From: Gammaproteobacteria bacterium | GTDB lineage: Bacteria; Pseudomonadota; Gammaproteobacteria; Pseudomonadales; Azotimanducaceae | Assembly: GCA_026706385.1 (NCBI GenBank) | Contig: JAPOYV010000114.1 | Location: 157,168-221,167 of the forward strand | DNA: 64,000 nt | Direction of reading: 5' to 3' | In this document: piece after piece, positions 8,529 through 18,215 of the stretch | Layout of the letters: each line of letters begins with the position of its first letter | Position numbering within the stretch: the stretch's first letter is position 1 | The notes under the pieces: generated by a model | Databases searched by the model: none | Told to the model about the DNA's origin: nothing | Seen by the model: only the letters and a program-made list of their open reading frames with translations | Program-made: the position numbers and the translations under genes

Positions 8529-9635
8529 CTAGCTCGAAGGTGCGTAGTAGGGCGTCCTGCGCGAGATGTCGTGGTCGAGGATCGTCAATCGTTCCATGCG
8601 CCGGCGATGCGGCCAGAAATCAGCGCTGGCGCTGTGCAGAACGGCCCGGTTGTCCCACATGGCGATGGACCCTGGCTCCCAGCGGAAGCGGCAGGTGTAC
8701 TCGAGCCGGCCTTCCTGGCGCTTCATCTCGGCGAGCAGCGCACGTTCCTCGTCCTCGGGAACGCCGTGCTCGGGCGCGAACCGCTTGACGAAGCCTTGCT
8801 GGACATACAGCGTGGTCTTGCCCGTTTCGGGATGCGTGCGGGCCACCGGGTGTTGTGACACGGGCGTCTTCCCATCCATCTGGTGGACGAGCCCGCCTTC
8901 ATGGATCGCGGTGAGGTGCTGAACGCGTTCCCGGGTTGCCTCGGACAAGCCCTGCCACATGCTGTAGCAGTCGCAGAAGCACGTGTCGCCGCCGACCGGG
9001 GGCGCCTCGCGGCACATCAGCACCGAGGCCATGGGCGGCCGCTTCTGCCAGGTGGCGTCCGCATGCCAGCCGGATGCCGCGGCGGGGACCTTCTCGTCGG
9101 AGATCAGTACCAGCATCTCCGGCACTCCTTCGATGACGGCCGGACCCCTCATTTCGCTCCGCGAGTTCGGCTCGTGGCCCCGCTCGCCGTACTGCACGCC
9201 GACCTCGCCGAAGTGACTGGCGAACTCGAACTGCTGGCGCGGGGTCAGGTGGTTCTGGTCGCGGAACATGATCACCCGGCGCTCCAGCCAGAGGCCGCGT
9301 AGGAACGACACCATCTCCGGTTCGGCGAGATCGCGGGCCAGGTCGATCCCGTGCACGACCGTGCCGATGCTCGGTTGCAGCGGTTCGAGCTTGAGCTCAA
9401 CGCCTGCCACTGTCACCGGCTTGAAGTGGATGGTGCCGAAACTCGCGGAGACCAGATCGTCCTCGGCCCTCAACTCGTCGGCCATGGCGGCCCGTGTCTT
9501 GTTCCCGGGGACTCGCGATCCGGCGACCGCACCGAGCGGCGTCGCCGTTGACGGCGGCTTGTTCTCCCGTGCGCGCCGGGCGAGGTCGACGTAGCCCGGA
9601 TGCTCATCGAGGTTGAGGGCTTTGCTCTCTGCCAT
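8529..9635 (-). CDS. TauD/TfdA-family Fe(II)/2-oxoglutarate dioxygenase
   Basis: A 368-residue enzyme. I choose the ATG at 9635 because GGAGG lies 5 bases upstream; the longer TTG frame would put that site inside the gene. The iron ligands are visible: His191-x-Asp193 in GWHADATW, and His334 in WDNRAVLH. The 2-oxoglutarate-binding arginines fit Arg345 and Arg349, which are 11 and 15 residues after the distal His, as in TauD. The family hydroxylates taurine, 2,4-D or related small acids with O2. An N-terminal extension of about 70 residues precedes the catalytic core. The substrate is unknown; no sulfonate transporter is adjacent. Confidence 0.85.
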   Translation of the reverse strand: MAESKALNLDEHPGYVDLARRARENKPPSTATPLGAVAGSRVPGNKTRAAMADELRAEDDLVSASFGTIHFKPVTVAGVELKLEPLQPSIGTVVHGIDLARDLAEPEMVSFLRGLWLERRVIMFRDQNHLTPRQQFEFASHFGEVGVQYGERGHEPNSRSEMRGPAVIEGVPEMLVLISDEKVPAAASGWHADATWQKRPPMASVLMCREAPPVGGDTCFCDCYSMWQGLSEATRERVQHLTAIHEGGLVHQMDGKTPVSQHPVARTHPETGKTTLYVQQGFVKRFAPEHGVPEDEERALLAEMKRQEGRLEYTCRFRWEPGSIAMWDNRAVLHSASADFWPHRRRMERLTILDHDISRRTPYYAPSS

Positions 9636-9751
9636 GGGATCCTCCAACGTGTTTTTGCCGCTGCCTGGTTTCAGGCGAGCCCCTAGTATTCCACGACCCG
9701 CGTGCCTGCGCTTCGCGCCGAGGACCGGGTGTTAGTCTTTCCCGGACGACG

Positions 9752-11536
9752 ATGATCGGGCCACAGTCCATGGACAACTGGCGGGCGCTTAGGACGCTCG
9801 AGGTCGCCGGGTCGCAGGGAGAGCGCCTCTCGGCGTGGCGCGATCACCGCTTGTGGTACATGGCGGAAACCGGCTACCTGGTCGACGGCTTCGAGAACCG
9901 CCCGGGGGTCCACCCGTGGCAGGGCGAGCACGTCGGAAAGTGGTTGCACGCGGCAACCCTCGCCTGGACGATGACCGGTGACGTGAGACTCGCGAGCGAA
10001 CTCGAACGGACCGTGGAGCGACTGCTGGCGACGCAATTGCCGGACGGCTATCTCGGCACCTATGCGCCTGAAGCCACGTTTGTGGCCGTGCCCGAGAATG
10101 CGCCATCGGCCGTGCCGCACGACGACGTCGATGCGCCGAGGACGAAGCGTCGCGGCGGCTGGGACGTCTGGACGCACCGCTACAACCTCTACGGTCTGCT
10201 GACCTACGAGAACGCCTTCCCTAGCGAACGGGTGGTCGACGCGTGCCGGCGAATGGCCGACCTGCTGATCGAAGTCTACGGCCCGGATGGCGCGGACTTG
10301 ACGAAGTACGGGACGCGCAAGGGGATCTCGGCGACGACGCTGCTCGAGTCGGTCGTCATGCTCCACGAGCGCACCGGAGAGTCGAAGTACCTGGATTTCG
10401 CCGAGCACATCGTCGGCAGGATCGAAGCCAACCCGGATCTCGAGCTGATGGGAACGCTCCTGCGCGGCGGCAGCGTCGTCGGTCCCGGGGAAGGTAAGGG
10501 CTACCAGCTCATGGCGAACCTGCTGGGGTTCCTGCGCCTCTATCGATGCACGGGCAATCGCGACTACCTCGACACGGCGCGCAACGGCTGGCGCGAGATC
10601 CGGGATCGCCACATCCTCGTCACCGGTGGCCCATGGACCCGGCACAGGGACTACAACGGCAACCGCGAGTGCTTCGCCCGGGCGGAAGACTTCGATCCGT
10701 GGCAGATCTCGGTGGAGGGTTGCTGCGACGCGACTTGGATCCAGCTTTGCGTGCAGCTCTTCGAAATCGAAGGCGAGAGCCAGTACCTGGATGCGGCGGA
10801 AATCACCCTCTACAACAGCCTGCACGGCCACCAGCACGCCGATGGCATCCGCTGGTGCTACTTCACGGCGCCCAACGAGGCGAGTACCAAGTACGTCGAC
10901 ACCATGCACTGCTGCGGCTCGAGCATGCCGCGTGCGATGGAGATGCTTGCCGGCCACCTAGCCGGCGAGATTGACGGTCGTCTGGCGGTCTGCACGCTGG
11001 CGCCGTGCACCGTGGAAGTGAGCGAAGCGCTCGGCGGCGGGACGGTGGTTGTCGAGGGCGAGTTCCCGGACGGGCCCACGACGCGCATTCGCTTCAAGCC
11101 CAAGAGCCCGCACACGTACACCTGCGAATTCAGACTCCCGGCGGACACCGCTCTACGCCGCGTACGGGTCAACGGGAGTTACGCCGAGGTCGCACGCAAC
11201 GATCGGGGGTTCTACGCGTTGCGGCGGCAGTGGCGTGGCGGGGACGTCCTCGCGATCGAAGCCGAGTACGAGTTGAAGGTCCATCTGCAGGCATCCGATG
11301 CCTCAGAAGGCGAGCGTTGGGTCGCGTTCACCCATGGCCCGTTGGCGTTGGCCCAGAAGATCTCGGCGAGCCCGCGCAACGAACCTTTCGCGGGGCGGCC
11401 ACCCGAGGAAACGTTGGCGATGCTGGAGCCCTCGACGCAAGGTTCGTTCAAAGTGCTGGGGACCGACATTTCGCTCGTGCCCTATCACCTGGCGTGTTCC
11501 GACAGCTCGGGGCCAAGAACCTATTTCAAGGTGTAG
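9752..11536 (+). CDS. GH127-like glycoside hydrolase (DUF1680 family)
   Basis: A 594-residue protein with the (alpha/alpha)6-barrel type sequence of GH127 beta-L-arabinofuranosidases. The zinc/nucleophile set expected from that family can be placed: Glu322 and Cys324 in VEGCCDATW, and the Cys387-Cys388 pair in MHCCGSS. In characterised GH127 enzymes the first Cys of this pair is the nucleophile. A beta-sandwich tail follows (about 440-594). No signal peptide is seen, so it is probably cytoplasmic. The downstream sulfatase-esterase starts about 34 bp after its stop, on the same strand. Together they suggest breakdown of a decorated polysaccharide or glycoside. Exact sugar specificity is not visible. 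Confidence 0.8.
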   Translation: MIGPQSMDNWRALRTLEVAGSQGERLSAWRDHRLWYMAETGYLVDGFENRPGVHPWQGEHVGKWLHAATLAWTMTGDVRLASELERTVERLLATQLPDGYLGTYAPEATFVAVPENAPSAVPHDDVDAPRTKRRGGWDVWTHRYNLYGLLTYENAFPSERVVDACRRMADLLIEVYGPDGADLTKYGTRKGISATTLLESVVMLHERTGESKYLDFAEHIVGRIEANPDLELMGTLLRGGSVVGPGEGKGYQLMANLLGFLRLYRCTGNRDYLDTARNGWREIRDRHILVTGGPWTRHRDYNGNRECFARAEDFDPWQISVEGCCDATWIQLCVQLFEIEGESQYLDAAEITLYNSLHGHQHADGIRWCYFTAPNEASTKYVDTMHCCGSSMPRAMEMLAGHLAGEIDGRLAVCTLAPCTVEVSEALGGGTVVVEGEFPDGPTTRIRFKPKSPHTYTCEFRLPADTALRRVRVNGSYAEVARNDRGFYALRRQWRGGDVLAIEAEYELKVHLQASDASEGERWVAFTHGPLALAQKISASPRNEPFAGRPPEETLAMLEPSTQGSFKVLGTDISLVPYHLACSDSSGPRTYFKV

Positions 11537-11569
11537 ATGTTGCTAGTTTCGATTCACAGGAGTAGACCG

Positions 11570-14002
11570 ATGCCGAATGCCGCAGCGATCCTCGTCAGCC
11601 TGACGGTGCTGGCCTTGGCCGGCGAGGCATTCGCCCAGACCCGGCCCAGCGTCGTGCTGGTCATGGCCGACGACATGGGCTGGGCGCAGACCGGCTACTA
11701 CGGTCATCCGGTCATGAAAACGCCGAACCTCGACGCGATGGCGCACAACGGTCTCAGGATGGACCGTTTCTATGCCGGCGCGCCGAGTTGCACACCGACC
11801 CGGGCCTCGGTGCTCACAGGCCGGACCAACGACCGAACAGGCGCGTTTCGTGTCGGACACGCCATCAACAAGCAGGAAAAACTGCTCTCGACGGCGTTTC
11901 GGGACGCCGGCTACGCAACGGCCCACTTCGGCAAGTGGCACCTGAACCAGGGTGGCCCGAAAGGCCATCCACTTCCGGCCGATGACCCACACAATCCGGG
12001 CGAGCTCGGTTTCGACTACTGGCTGAGTGCGACCAGCGGGTTCGATCGATTCGACCTCGAGGGGGGCCGGTTCGAACTCAGCCGCAACGGCACGGTTGAA
12101 CAGTTCCAGGGCGACGGCTCGGAAGTCATCGTCGATGAAGCCCTCAAGTACATCGCAACCCAAGTTGCCGACGGCAAGCCCGTGTTCGTCGTCATCTGGT
12201 ATTCGGCGCCCCACGGCCCATGGGAGGCTTCCGAGGAAGACATCGAGCCGTTCCTGGGACGCGTCGACCGAACGTCGGCGCACATGCACGGCGAGATCGT
12301 CGCCATCGACCGATCGATCGGGCATCTGAGATCCGGCCTCAAGGATCTAGGCATAGCCGACAACACGCTCATCTGGTTCACGAGCGACAACGGCGGCACC
12401 CCCAACATCGACTACCCGTCGAACTGCAGCGCGGCCTTGGATCCGGACCTGACGAGCGAGGAGACCAGGGCACTGGGCTGCTACCGGGGCGTCCGTCCGG
12501 ACAGCACCGGTCACCTTCGCGGGTTCAAGAAGGACTTCTACGAAGGCGGACTGCGCGTCCCCACCGTCGTCGAGTGGCCCGCCGGCATAGACCCGCGGGT
12601 GTCGAACTTCCCGGCCGGGACCGTGGACATGTTCCCGACGTTGATCGACGTGGCGGGCTTAAGTCCGGACGCCATCAACGAGGTGCACGATGGCATCTCG
12701 CTCGCCGAAGTCTTCAAGTCGGAACCGGCACGGCGCGATCAACCGTTGGGATTCCGGGCGAGCGACGGCCGGATGTGGCTGGACAACGACTGGAAGCTGG
12801 TTCAGAACGTCACCTACGCGGACGGGGAGTTCATCACCGAGCCCTTCGAGCTGTACAACGTCATCGGCGACCCAAGCGAAGAGCAGAACCTGATCGGCTT
12901 GTATCCGGAACGCGCGGAGCGCATGGGCAGGCAACTGGATTCCTGGAGCCTTTCGGTGAGCCGCAGCGCTTTGGGCGCCGACTATCCCGAAGGCAAGGTT
13001 CTTCCTTCGGGGCGCGAGCCCGACCCCGATGTCGACGAGCGCCGGAGAACGCGGATGAGGGAATGGGCGGAGGAAGTGGAAAAAGCGGCAAAGATCCCAA
13101 CTCGACGAAAGCAAGCCGACATGACCGACAATTCGAACCCCGGCAACCTGGTCCACTATCCGGACTTCCCCACCGAACTCCTTGCACCACGTCCCGTGGA
13201 CGTCTGGTTGCCCGAGGCGTACGAGGCCGCGCCGAACGATCGATTCCCCGTCATCTACATGCACGACGGCCAGTTCCTGTTCGATCGCGGCCACTCGCCT
13301 TACGTGGGTACCGACTGGTTGTGGGATGTGGACCGAACCATGACGCGGCTCATCCGCGACGGGGAGATCCGACCGGCGATCGTCGTTGCGGTGTGGATGA
13401 ACGAGACGAAGAAGGCCAGTCGGGGCGCCGAGTACCTGCCGCAGAAGATGATGACTGACGAGGTCACGCAGCGCGTGTTCGCACAGCACCCCGACTTGGC
13501 GAGCCAGGAACTCGCATCCGACAGCTATCTCAAGTTCCTGGTCGAAGAGCTCAAGCCGTTCATCGATCGGAACTACCGCACACGGCCGGGTCGGGAAGAC
13601 ACGTACCTCATGGGGTCGAGCATGGGCGGCATGATCTCCGCGTACGCCATCGCGGAATACCCCGATGTCTTCGGGAGTGCTGCCTGCCTGTCGACCGACT
13701 GGACCTTCGGGGACGGGGCCTTCGTCGATTGGCTAAACGACCACTGGCCGGCGGCTGGATCGCACCGTGTCTATTTCGACCACGGTACTGCGACGTACGA
13801 CGCCGCCTACGGACCGCACCAACGGAAGATGGATGGCGTGTTGCGCAGCAAGGGCTACCGAGCCGGCGAGGACTGGGTCACGCGACGGTTCGAAGGGGCC
13901 GACCACACACCGAAAGCCTGGGCTAAGCGCCTGCACATTCCACTGCAGTTCCTACTGGCGCCGCCGGGCGCCAAGACGCCGAAAGCACACCCGACGCATT
14001 AG
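11570..14002 (+). CDS. Bifunctional protein: secreted arylsulfatase-type sulfatase fused to a serine esterase
   Basis: The start at 11570 follows AGGAG by 7 bases. The 810-residue product has a signal peptide (cleavage near AFA-Q, residue 23). Residues 25-500 are a type I sulfatase with metal-binding Asp34-Asp35, the formylglycine motif CTPTR (Cys74 to Arg78), GKWHL at 121-125 and SDNGG at 272-276. After a charged linker (about 490-520), residues 525-800 are an alpha/beta-hydrolase of the Fes/esterase D type: nucleophile Ser684 in GSSMGG, acid likely Asp737, base likely His779 in ADHTP. The chain is uninterrupted. It would remove sulfate and acyl or other ester groups from the same substrate outside the cytoplasm. 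It needs a formylglycine-generating enzyme, which is not in the window. Confidence 0.85.
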   Translation: MPNAAAILVSLTVLALAGEAFAQTRPSVVLVMADDMGWAQTGYYGHPVMKTPNLDAMAHNGLRMDRFYAGAPSCTPTRASVLTGRTNDRTGAFRVGHAINKQEKLLSTAFRDAGYATAHFGKWHLNQGGPKGHPLPADDPHNPGELGFDYWLSATSGFDRFDLEGGRFELSRNGTVEQFQGDGSEVIVDEALKYIATQVADGKPVFVVIWYSAPHGPWEASEEDIEPFLGRVDRTSAHMHGEIVAIDRSIGHLRSGLKDLGIADNTLIWFTSDNGGTPNIDYPSNCSAALDPDLTSEETRALGCYRGVRPDSTGHLRGFKKDFYEGGLRVPTVVEWPAGIDPRVSNFPAGTVDMFPTLIDVAGLSPDAINEVHDGISLAEVFKSEPARRDQPLGFRASDGRMWLDNDWKLVQNVTYADGEFITEPFELYNVIGDPSEEQNLIGLYPERAERMGRQLDSWSLSVSRSALGADYPEGKVLPSGREPDPDVDERRRTRMREWAEEVEKAAKIPTRRKQADMTDNSNPGNLVHYPDFPTELLAPRPVDVWLPEAYEAAPNDRFPVIYMHDGQFLFDRGHSPYVGTDWLWDVDRTMTRLIRDGEIRPAIVVAVWMNETKKASRGAEYLPQKMMTDEVTQRVFAQHPDLASQELASDSYLKFLVEELKPFIDRNYRTRPGREDTYLMGSSMGGMISAYAIAEYPDVFGSAACLSTDWTFGDGAFVDWLNDHWPAAGSHRVYFDHGTATYDAAYGPHQRKMDGVLRSKGYRAGEDWVTRRFEGADHTPKAWAKRLHIPLQFLLAPPGAKTPKAHPTH

Positions 14003-14023
14003 TCCTCAAGGAGGCTGAAGAAA

Positions 14024-14413
14024 ATGGCGAACAACCACGTCCGGCACGGTTTCGGCACCGTGAGGCCTTACCTCTACGGGCCCTACGAACTGCCCGGATT
14101 CCTAGCGTCGGTGTTCGATGCGCGGGAGATCGGACGGCACGAGGCGCCAGGACGCCGCGCCGCGCACGTCGAGCTGGCGATCGGCGACGGCATGGTCGTG
14201 GTCGAAGCCGGAAAAATGCCCCCCGAGGTCAATCCGACGGAAGCGTCCGTCTACGTGTACGTGGAGGACGTCGACGCGGCCTATCGGCGCGCCTTGGATG
14301 CTGGCGCGGAGGCGATCACTGCGCCCGAGGACAAGCCTTACGGGGAGAGGGGCTGCGGATTCCGGGCTTGCGGAAACACGTGGTGGGTGGCCACGCACCT
14401 AGGGACCGGGTAG
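14024..14413 (+). CDS. VOC-family (glyoxalase/bleomycin-resistance fold) protein
   Basis: A 129-residue single-domain protein with one vicinal-oxygen-chelate fold: beta-alpha-beta-beta-beta units, with conserved-looking YVYVEDVDAAYRRALDAGAE and a C-terminal WWVATHLG. It is close in type to PhnB/YdeM proteins. A strong AAGGAGG site precedes the ATG. It lies between the sulfatase-esterase and fumC with short gaps and may share their transcript. Catalysis or ligand cannot be read; the metal ligands of true glyoxalases are not all evident. Confidence 0.7.
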   Translation: MANNHVRHGFGTVRPYLYGPYELPGFLASVFDAREIGRHEAPGRRAAHVELAIGDGMVVVEAGKMPPEVNPTEASVYVYVEDVDAAYRRALDAGAEAITAPEDKPYGERGCGFRACGNTWWVATHLGTG

Positions 14414-14434
14414 GGGAGGACCAACGGGGATCGC

Positions 14435-15820
14435 ATGACCACCGAAGATCGAACGGTGCGCGACAGCATGGGTGAGCTGAGGGTGCCATCCGATGCCCTG
14501 TGGGACGCGCACACGCAACGGGCCGTCGTGAACTTTCCGATCAGCGGTCTGCGCATGCCCCGGCAGTTCATACGAGCGCTGGGCCTGATCAAGTGGGCTG
14601 CTGCAGCGACGCACGACGAACTCGGGCTGATGCCGGCCGAGTTGGCTGCCGCCATCAAGTCGGCCGCGATGGAGGTGGCCGAAGGGCGGCACGACGACCA
14701 CTTTCCGGTGGATGTGTTCCAGACCGGATCCGGCACAAGCTCGAACATGAACGCCAACGAGGTCATCGCCAACCTGGCCTCCCGCGTTTGGGGCGAGCCC
14801 GTGCACCCCAATGACGACGTCAACAAAGGGCAGAGCAGCAATGACGTGATTCCGTCTGCGATCCACGTCAGCGCGGCGCTCGGCGTCACGGAGTCGTTGC
14901 TGCCGGCGCTGGATCATCTGGCGAGCACCATCGAGCGCAAGGCCGAGGCGTTGCCGGGGATCGTCAAGACGGGTCGAACTCACCTCATGGATGCCATGCC
15001 GATTCGACTCGAGCAGGAGCTGTCGGGGTGGTCTGCGCAGATCAGGACCGCCCATCAGCGCATTGCCGGTGTCCTGCCACGTCTGAGCGCCTTGGCGCAG
15101 GGTGGTACGGCGGTCGGCACCGGCATCAACGCCCATCCCGAGTTCGGCACGCGCGTGGCAGAGCACCTGTCACAGCAGACGGGCATCGCGTTTCGACCCG
15201 CGGACAACACCTTCGAAGCCATGAGCTGCCAGGACACGGCCGTGGAACTATCAGGACAGATGAAGACGGTCGCCGTGAGCCTGCTCAAGATCGCCAATGA
15301 TCTGCGGTGGATGAACAGCGGCCCATTGGCGGGCTTGGGCGAGATCGAGCTGCCGGCGCTGCAGCCCGGCAGCAGCATTATGCCGGGGAAGGTGAATCCG
15401 GTGATTCCCGAGGCGGTCGCGATGGCGGCGGCACAGGTCATCGGCAACGACACGACCATCACGGTGGCCGGGCAATCGGGCAACTTCCAGCTCAACGTCA
15501 TGCTGCCAGTCATTGCTCACAATCTCTTGCAAAGTATTGAAATATTGAGTAATTCATCCGAGCTGATGGCGGACACGGCCATTGCTGGATTCACCGTCAA
15601 CGAAGATCGCATGCGGTCCGCTCTACAACGCAACCCCATACTGGTCACGGCATTGAATAACCTCATCGGGTACGACAAGGGGGCCGAAATCGCCAAGCGC
15701 GCCTACCGGGAACGGCGTTCCATCATCGACGTGGCCGCCGAGGAAACGGACTTGAGCCGGGACGAGCTTGAAGCGCTGCTGGACCCTGCGGCGTTGACGC
15801 AAGGAGGCATCAAGGGCTAG
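14435..15820 (+). CDS. fumC: Fumarate hydratase, class II
   Basis: A 461-residue member of the aspartase/fumarase superfamily, full length for FumC. It has GSGTSSNMNANEV near residue 98, NKGQSSNDV near 131, TGRTHLMDA near 180, and the signature GSSIMPGKVNP near 312. The catalytic Ser lies in this last loop. The enzyme interconverts fumarate and malate in the TCA cycle without an iron-sulfur cluster. It is tandem with the VOC gene and convergent with the next gene. Aspartase is unlikely because the sequence follows the FumC pattern through the C-terminus. Confidence 0.93.
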   Translation: MTTEDRTVRDSMGELRVPSDALWDAHTQRAVVNFPISGLRMPRQFIRALGLIKWAAAATHDELGLMPAELAAAIKSAAMEVAEGRHDDHFPVDVFQTGSGTSSNMNANEVIANLASRVWGEPVHPNDDVNKGQSSNDVIPSAIHVSAALGVTESLLPALDHLASTIERKAEALPGIVKTGRTHLMDAMPIRLEQELSGWSAQIRTAHQRIAGVLPRLSALAQGGTAVGTGINAHPEFGTRVAEHLSQQTGIAFRPADNTFEAMSCQDTAVELSGQMKTVAVSLLKIANDLRWMNSGPLAGLGEIELPALQPGSSIMPGKVNPVIPEAVAMAAAQVIGNDTTITVAGQSGNFQLNVMLPVIAHNLLQSIEILSNSSELMADTAIAGFTVNEDRMRSALQRNPILVTALNNLIGYDKGAEIAKRAYRERRSIIDVAAEETDLSRDELEALLDPAALTQGGIKG

Positions 15821-15826
15821 GCCACC

Positions 15827-16492
15827 TCACCTCGGCCGGGGGATCTTGTGCTCCTCCGGCAAGGTGCAGATGCGTTCCATCCGCGTGACGCTGCCGTCGA
15901 CGTACTCCCACACAAGCTGCTCGCCGTCACGGTAACGCCGCACCACAACAGGCCCCCAGCCGAAGATGTGGAAGTCCAGAACACCGTCATTCCAGATCAT
16001 GCTGGCGGATGATCGAGCGCAATAGGGCCTCCCGCCGATTCTGAACGCCACCGAGCCCCGGGTGTCGTTGGTGTTCTCGCCCAGCGTGCTGTTCGGGCCG
16101 TAGTCGTGAATGACGCCGCTGCTGGTGACGACCACCCGGCGGCCGCACTGTTCGATGCGTTCCACATGACCCACGCGTCCCTCGACCCCCAGCCACAGGC
16201 CGCGGATGTCATCGGCCCCGGCAACAAGCGGCTCGGTGCAACGGCCGAGGATCGGCAACGGGAAGTGGGTATAGCTGCAGTCCGGCGTGTTGCCCTTGGG
16301 TATGTCCCGGGCCAGCTTGCCGCTGCCATCGAGCTTGGGGAGTTCGCAGTAGTCGATCTCGCTCCCGTCGCCGGCAAGCGTCGCCGGGTCGGTCGTGAGG
16401 GGTGGTCTCGGCGAGAGGAAGATCCCCCAGAACGCAAGCAGGACCAGGGCAACGAGGACGCCCACGGCCCATCGGACGATTCGCCAAATCAT
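15827..16492 (-). CDS. Membrane-anchored protein of unknown function
   Basis: A 221-residue protein with one N-terminal membrane helix (about 5-27) followed by a Pro-rich linker and a soluble domain, probably periplasmic. The domain is beta-rich and has seven Cys (for example in DYCELP, PDCSYTHF, GRCTEP, IEQCGRR, PYCARSS and RICTLP), which could form disulfides. I do not recognise the family. It sits 24 bp downstream of the carboxylesterase gene and is convergent with fumC; co-transcription with the esterase is likely. Confidence 0.6.
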   Translation of the reverse strand: MIWRIVRWAVGVLVALVLLAFWGIFLSPRPPLTTDPATLAGDGSEIDYCELPKLDGSGKLARDIPKGNTPDCSYTHFPLPILGRCTEPLVAGADDIRGLWLGVEGRVGHVERIEQCGRRVVVTSSGVIHDYGPNSTLGENTNDTRGSVAFRIGGRPYCARSSASMIWNDGVLDFHIFGWGPVVVRRYRDGEQLVWEYVDGSVTRMERICTLPEEHKIPRPR

Positions 16493-16516
16493 CGTGCCGT
16501 TACCTCGTTGCGCCTT

Positions 16517-18115
16517 CTACGAACGTCGACTCTCCCAGATCGCTCGAATGTGAGCGTCCGGGTCGCCAATCACTTCGCTGCGCGCATTCAACATCATCGT
16601 CTGGCGCCGCTCCGCGTCGAACTCGGGCCATTCGGGTAGTCCTGACGCCGTGGGTACGCCCGTCCGGGCGAACGCGGCCCATGCATCGGTCATGCTGTCT
16701 GCCAGAGCCTGTGCCTCCGCTACATCGGTTTCGTCACCCAGGCACGCTCCCAAGGTCGACAGGTTGTTGAACATGAACGCCGCGTCGAAGCCGTGGAACG
16801 CGCCGAAGGCACCCTTGAGGCCCTTCGTCTCGTACTCGAACTGGTACATGTAGGTCTTGCCGTTGCTGGTGTCGCTGTGGATTTCGGCCGCTTGGATCGA
16901 TCGCATACGGTACAGGACGTCCGACTGAATGCGCTCGAGAACGGTGTAGCTGTCACTGTCCGGCAACGAGGATTTGTACTTGGCGATCAATGCCTTGCGT
17001 TCGGCTTTTGTGTTCCCGATGAGGCCGTTGAACAGGCTGTTGCCGATCTGAATCGCCAGCACCTTGGGCAAGGGCATCGGCAGCACGGCAACCCGTCCAT
17101 CGTGCCGGCAGTTGCCCACCAAGAGATCGATGTTGCGCACCCTGGCGTTCGACATGGCCACGAGCACGTCCTCAGGCATGAACTCCGTGTGGTAGGCGCC
17201 GGCGGCGGGGAGGCGAATGCGGCTCATCTCGCCGTAAGGTTCGCCCCGGCGGTAAAGCATGGTCTGCATCTTCGAGCCGACGATGACGTCGTTGGACACC
17301 CCGGCAAGCGCCTCCACATCGCCAACGGGGACTTTCATCGCCTTCAGCACGTCACGCGTGAACCTGTGATGATCGGCGATATCGATCATCACGATTGGAC
17401 CGCTCATGACGACCGCCCGATGGAACAAGCCTTCGCTCGTCGGCGAAGACAGCAAGGCCCATACGCAGGTCCCGCCCGCCGATTGACCGACGACCGTCAC
17501 GTTGTTGGGGTCACCGCCGAATTGCTCGATGTTGTCCTGGACCCACTGCAGCGCAGCGACGACGTCCATGAACCCGCGATTGCCGACACAGACGTTGTCG
17601 TCAAAGAGGCCGTCAGCGGCGAGGAAGCCAATCCCGCCAAGGCGGTAGTTGATGCTCACGACGACGACCGTCCCTCGCTTCGCCAAGGCACCGCCGTCCG
17701 CGGTGGGGGGACTGCTGCCGCCGCTGGCGAGTCCGCCACCGTGGATGAAGAAGATCACGGGCTGTTTTTCGTGCGAAACGGAAGGCTCTGCTGAAGTCCA
17801 GACGTTGAGCGAGAGACACGCCGGCCCGGGTTCGGTCATGCCGCCCAGCATCTCCATCATCGCCGCCCCCGCCTTGGGCATCAGCCATCCGGGCACGGAC
17901 GGCACGTTCTGCGGTGCAGACGGGCCGAACTGTGTTGCGTCGAAGGTGCCCGCGAGGACGGGAGGCGGCTTTGGTGCAAGCCAGCGGTTGATTCCCTCTA
18001 TGGGCGCGGCGTAGGGAATACCCTTGAAGCTGTAGATGCCATCCGCGAACCGGCCCCGGATCAGGCCATCGCCCACAGCAACTGCTGGGTCAGGTGCGGG
18101 ACCGGATGCGGTCAC
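16517..18115 (-). CDS. Type B carboxylesterase
   Basis: A 532-residue alpha/beta-hydrolase of the carboxylesterase/para-nitrobenzyl esterase family. It has the oxyanion-hole segment FFIHGGGL near 122-129, the NYRLG block near 156, and the nucleophile elbow GQSAGG with Ser212. A catalytic His is likely in the HGFD segment near residue 440. No signal peptide is evident, so it is probably cytoplasmic. It hydrolyses carboxylic esters; the natural substrate is unknown. The start is the only good Met before the conserved VAVGDGLIRG region. It is followed by the small membrane-anchored gene. Confidence 0.85.
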   Translation of the reverse strand: MTASGPAPDPAVAVGDGLIRGRFADGIYSFKGIPYAAPIEGINRWLAPKPPPVLAGTFDATQFGPSAPQNVPSVPGWLMPKAGAAMMEMLGGMTEPGPACLSLNVWTSAEPSVSHEKQPVIFFIHGGGLASGGSSPPTADGGALAKRGTVVVVSINYRLGGIGFLAADGLFDDNVCVGNRGFMDVVAALQWVQDNIEQFGGDPNNVTVVGQSAGGTCVWALLSSPTSEGLFHRAVVMSGPIVMIDIADHHRFTRDVLKAMKVPVGDVEALAGVSNDVIVGSKMQTMLYRRGEPYGEMSRIRLPAAGAYHTEFMPEDVLVAMSNARVRNIDLLVGNCRHDGRVAVLPMPLPKVLAIQIGNSLFNGLIGNTKAERKALIAKYKSSLPDSDSYTVLERIQSDVLYRMRSIQAAEIHSDTSNGKTYMYQFEYETKGLKGAFGAFHGFDAAFMFNNLSTLGACLGDETDVAEAQALADSMTDAWAAFARTGVPTASGLPEWPEFDAERRQTMMLNARSEVIGDPDAHIRAIWESRRS

Positions 18116-18215
18116 CAGCTACTCCTCGTTCAAAGCGGTTTGGTGCCGTTCTACCATCAACGTCCGGCTCCCGCCAACGCGCCTGCTAGGCACGCGCGCC
18201 TGGCCGGCAGGCGTT

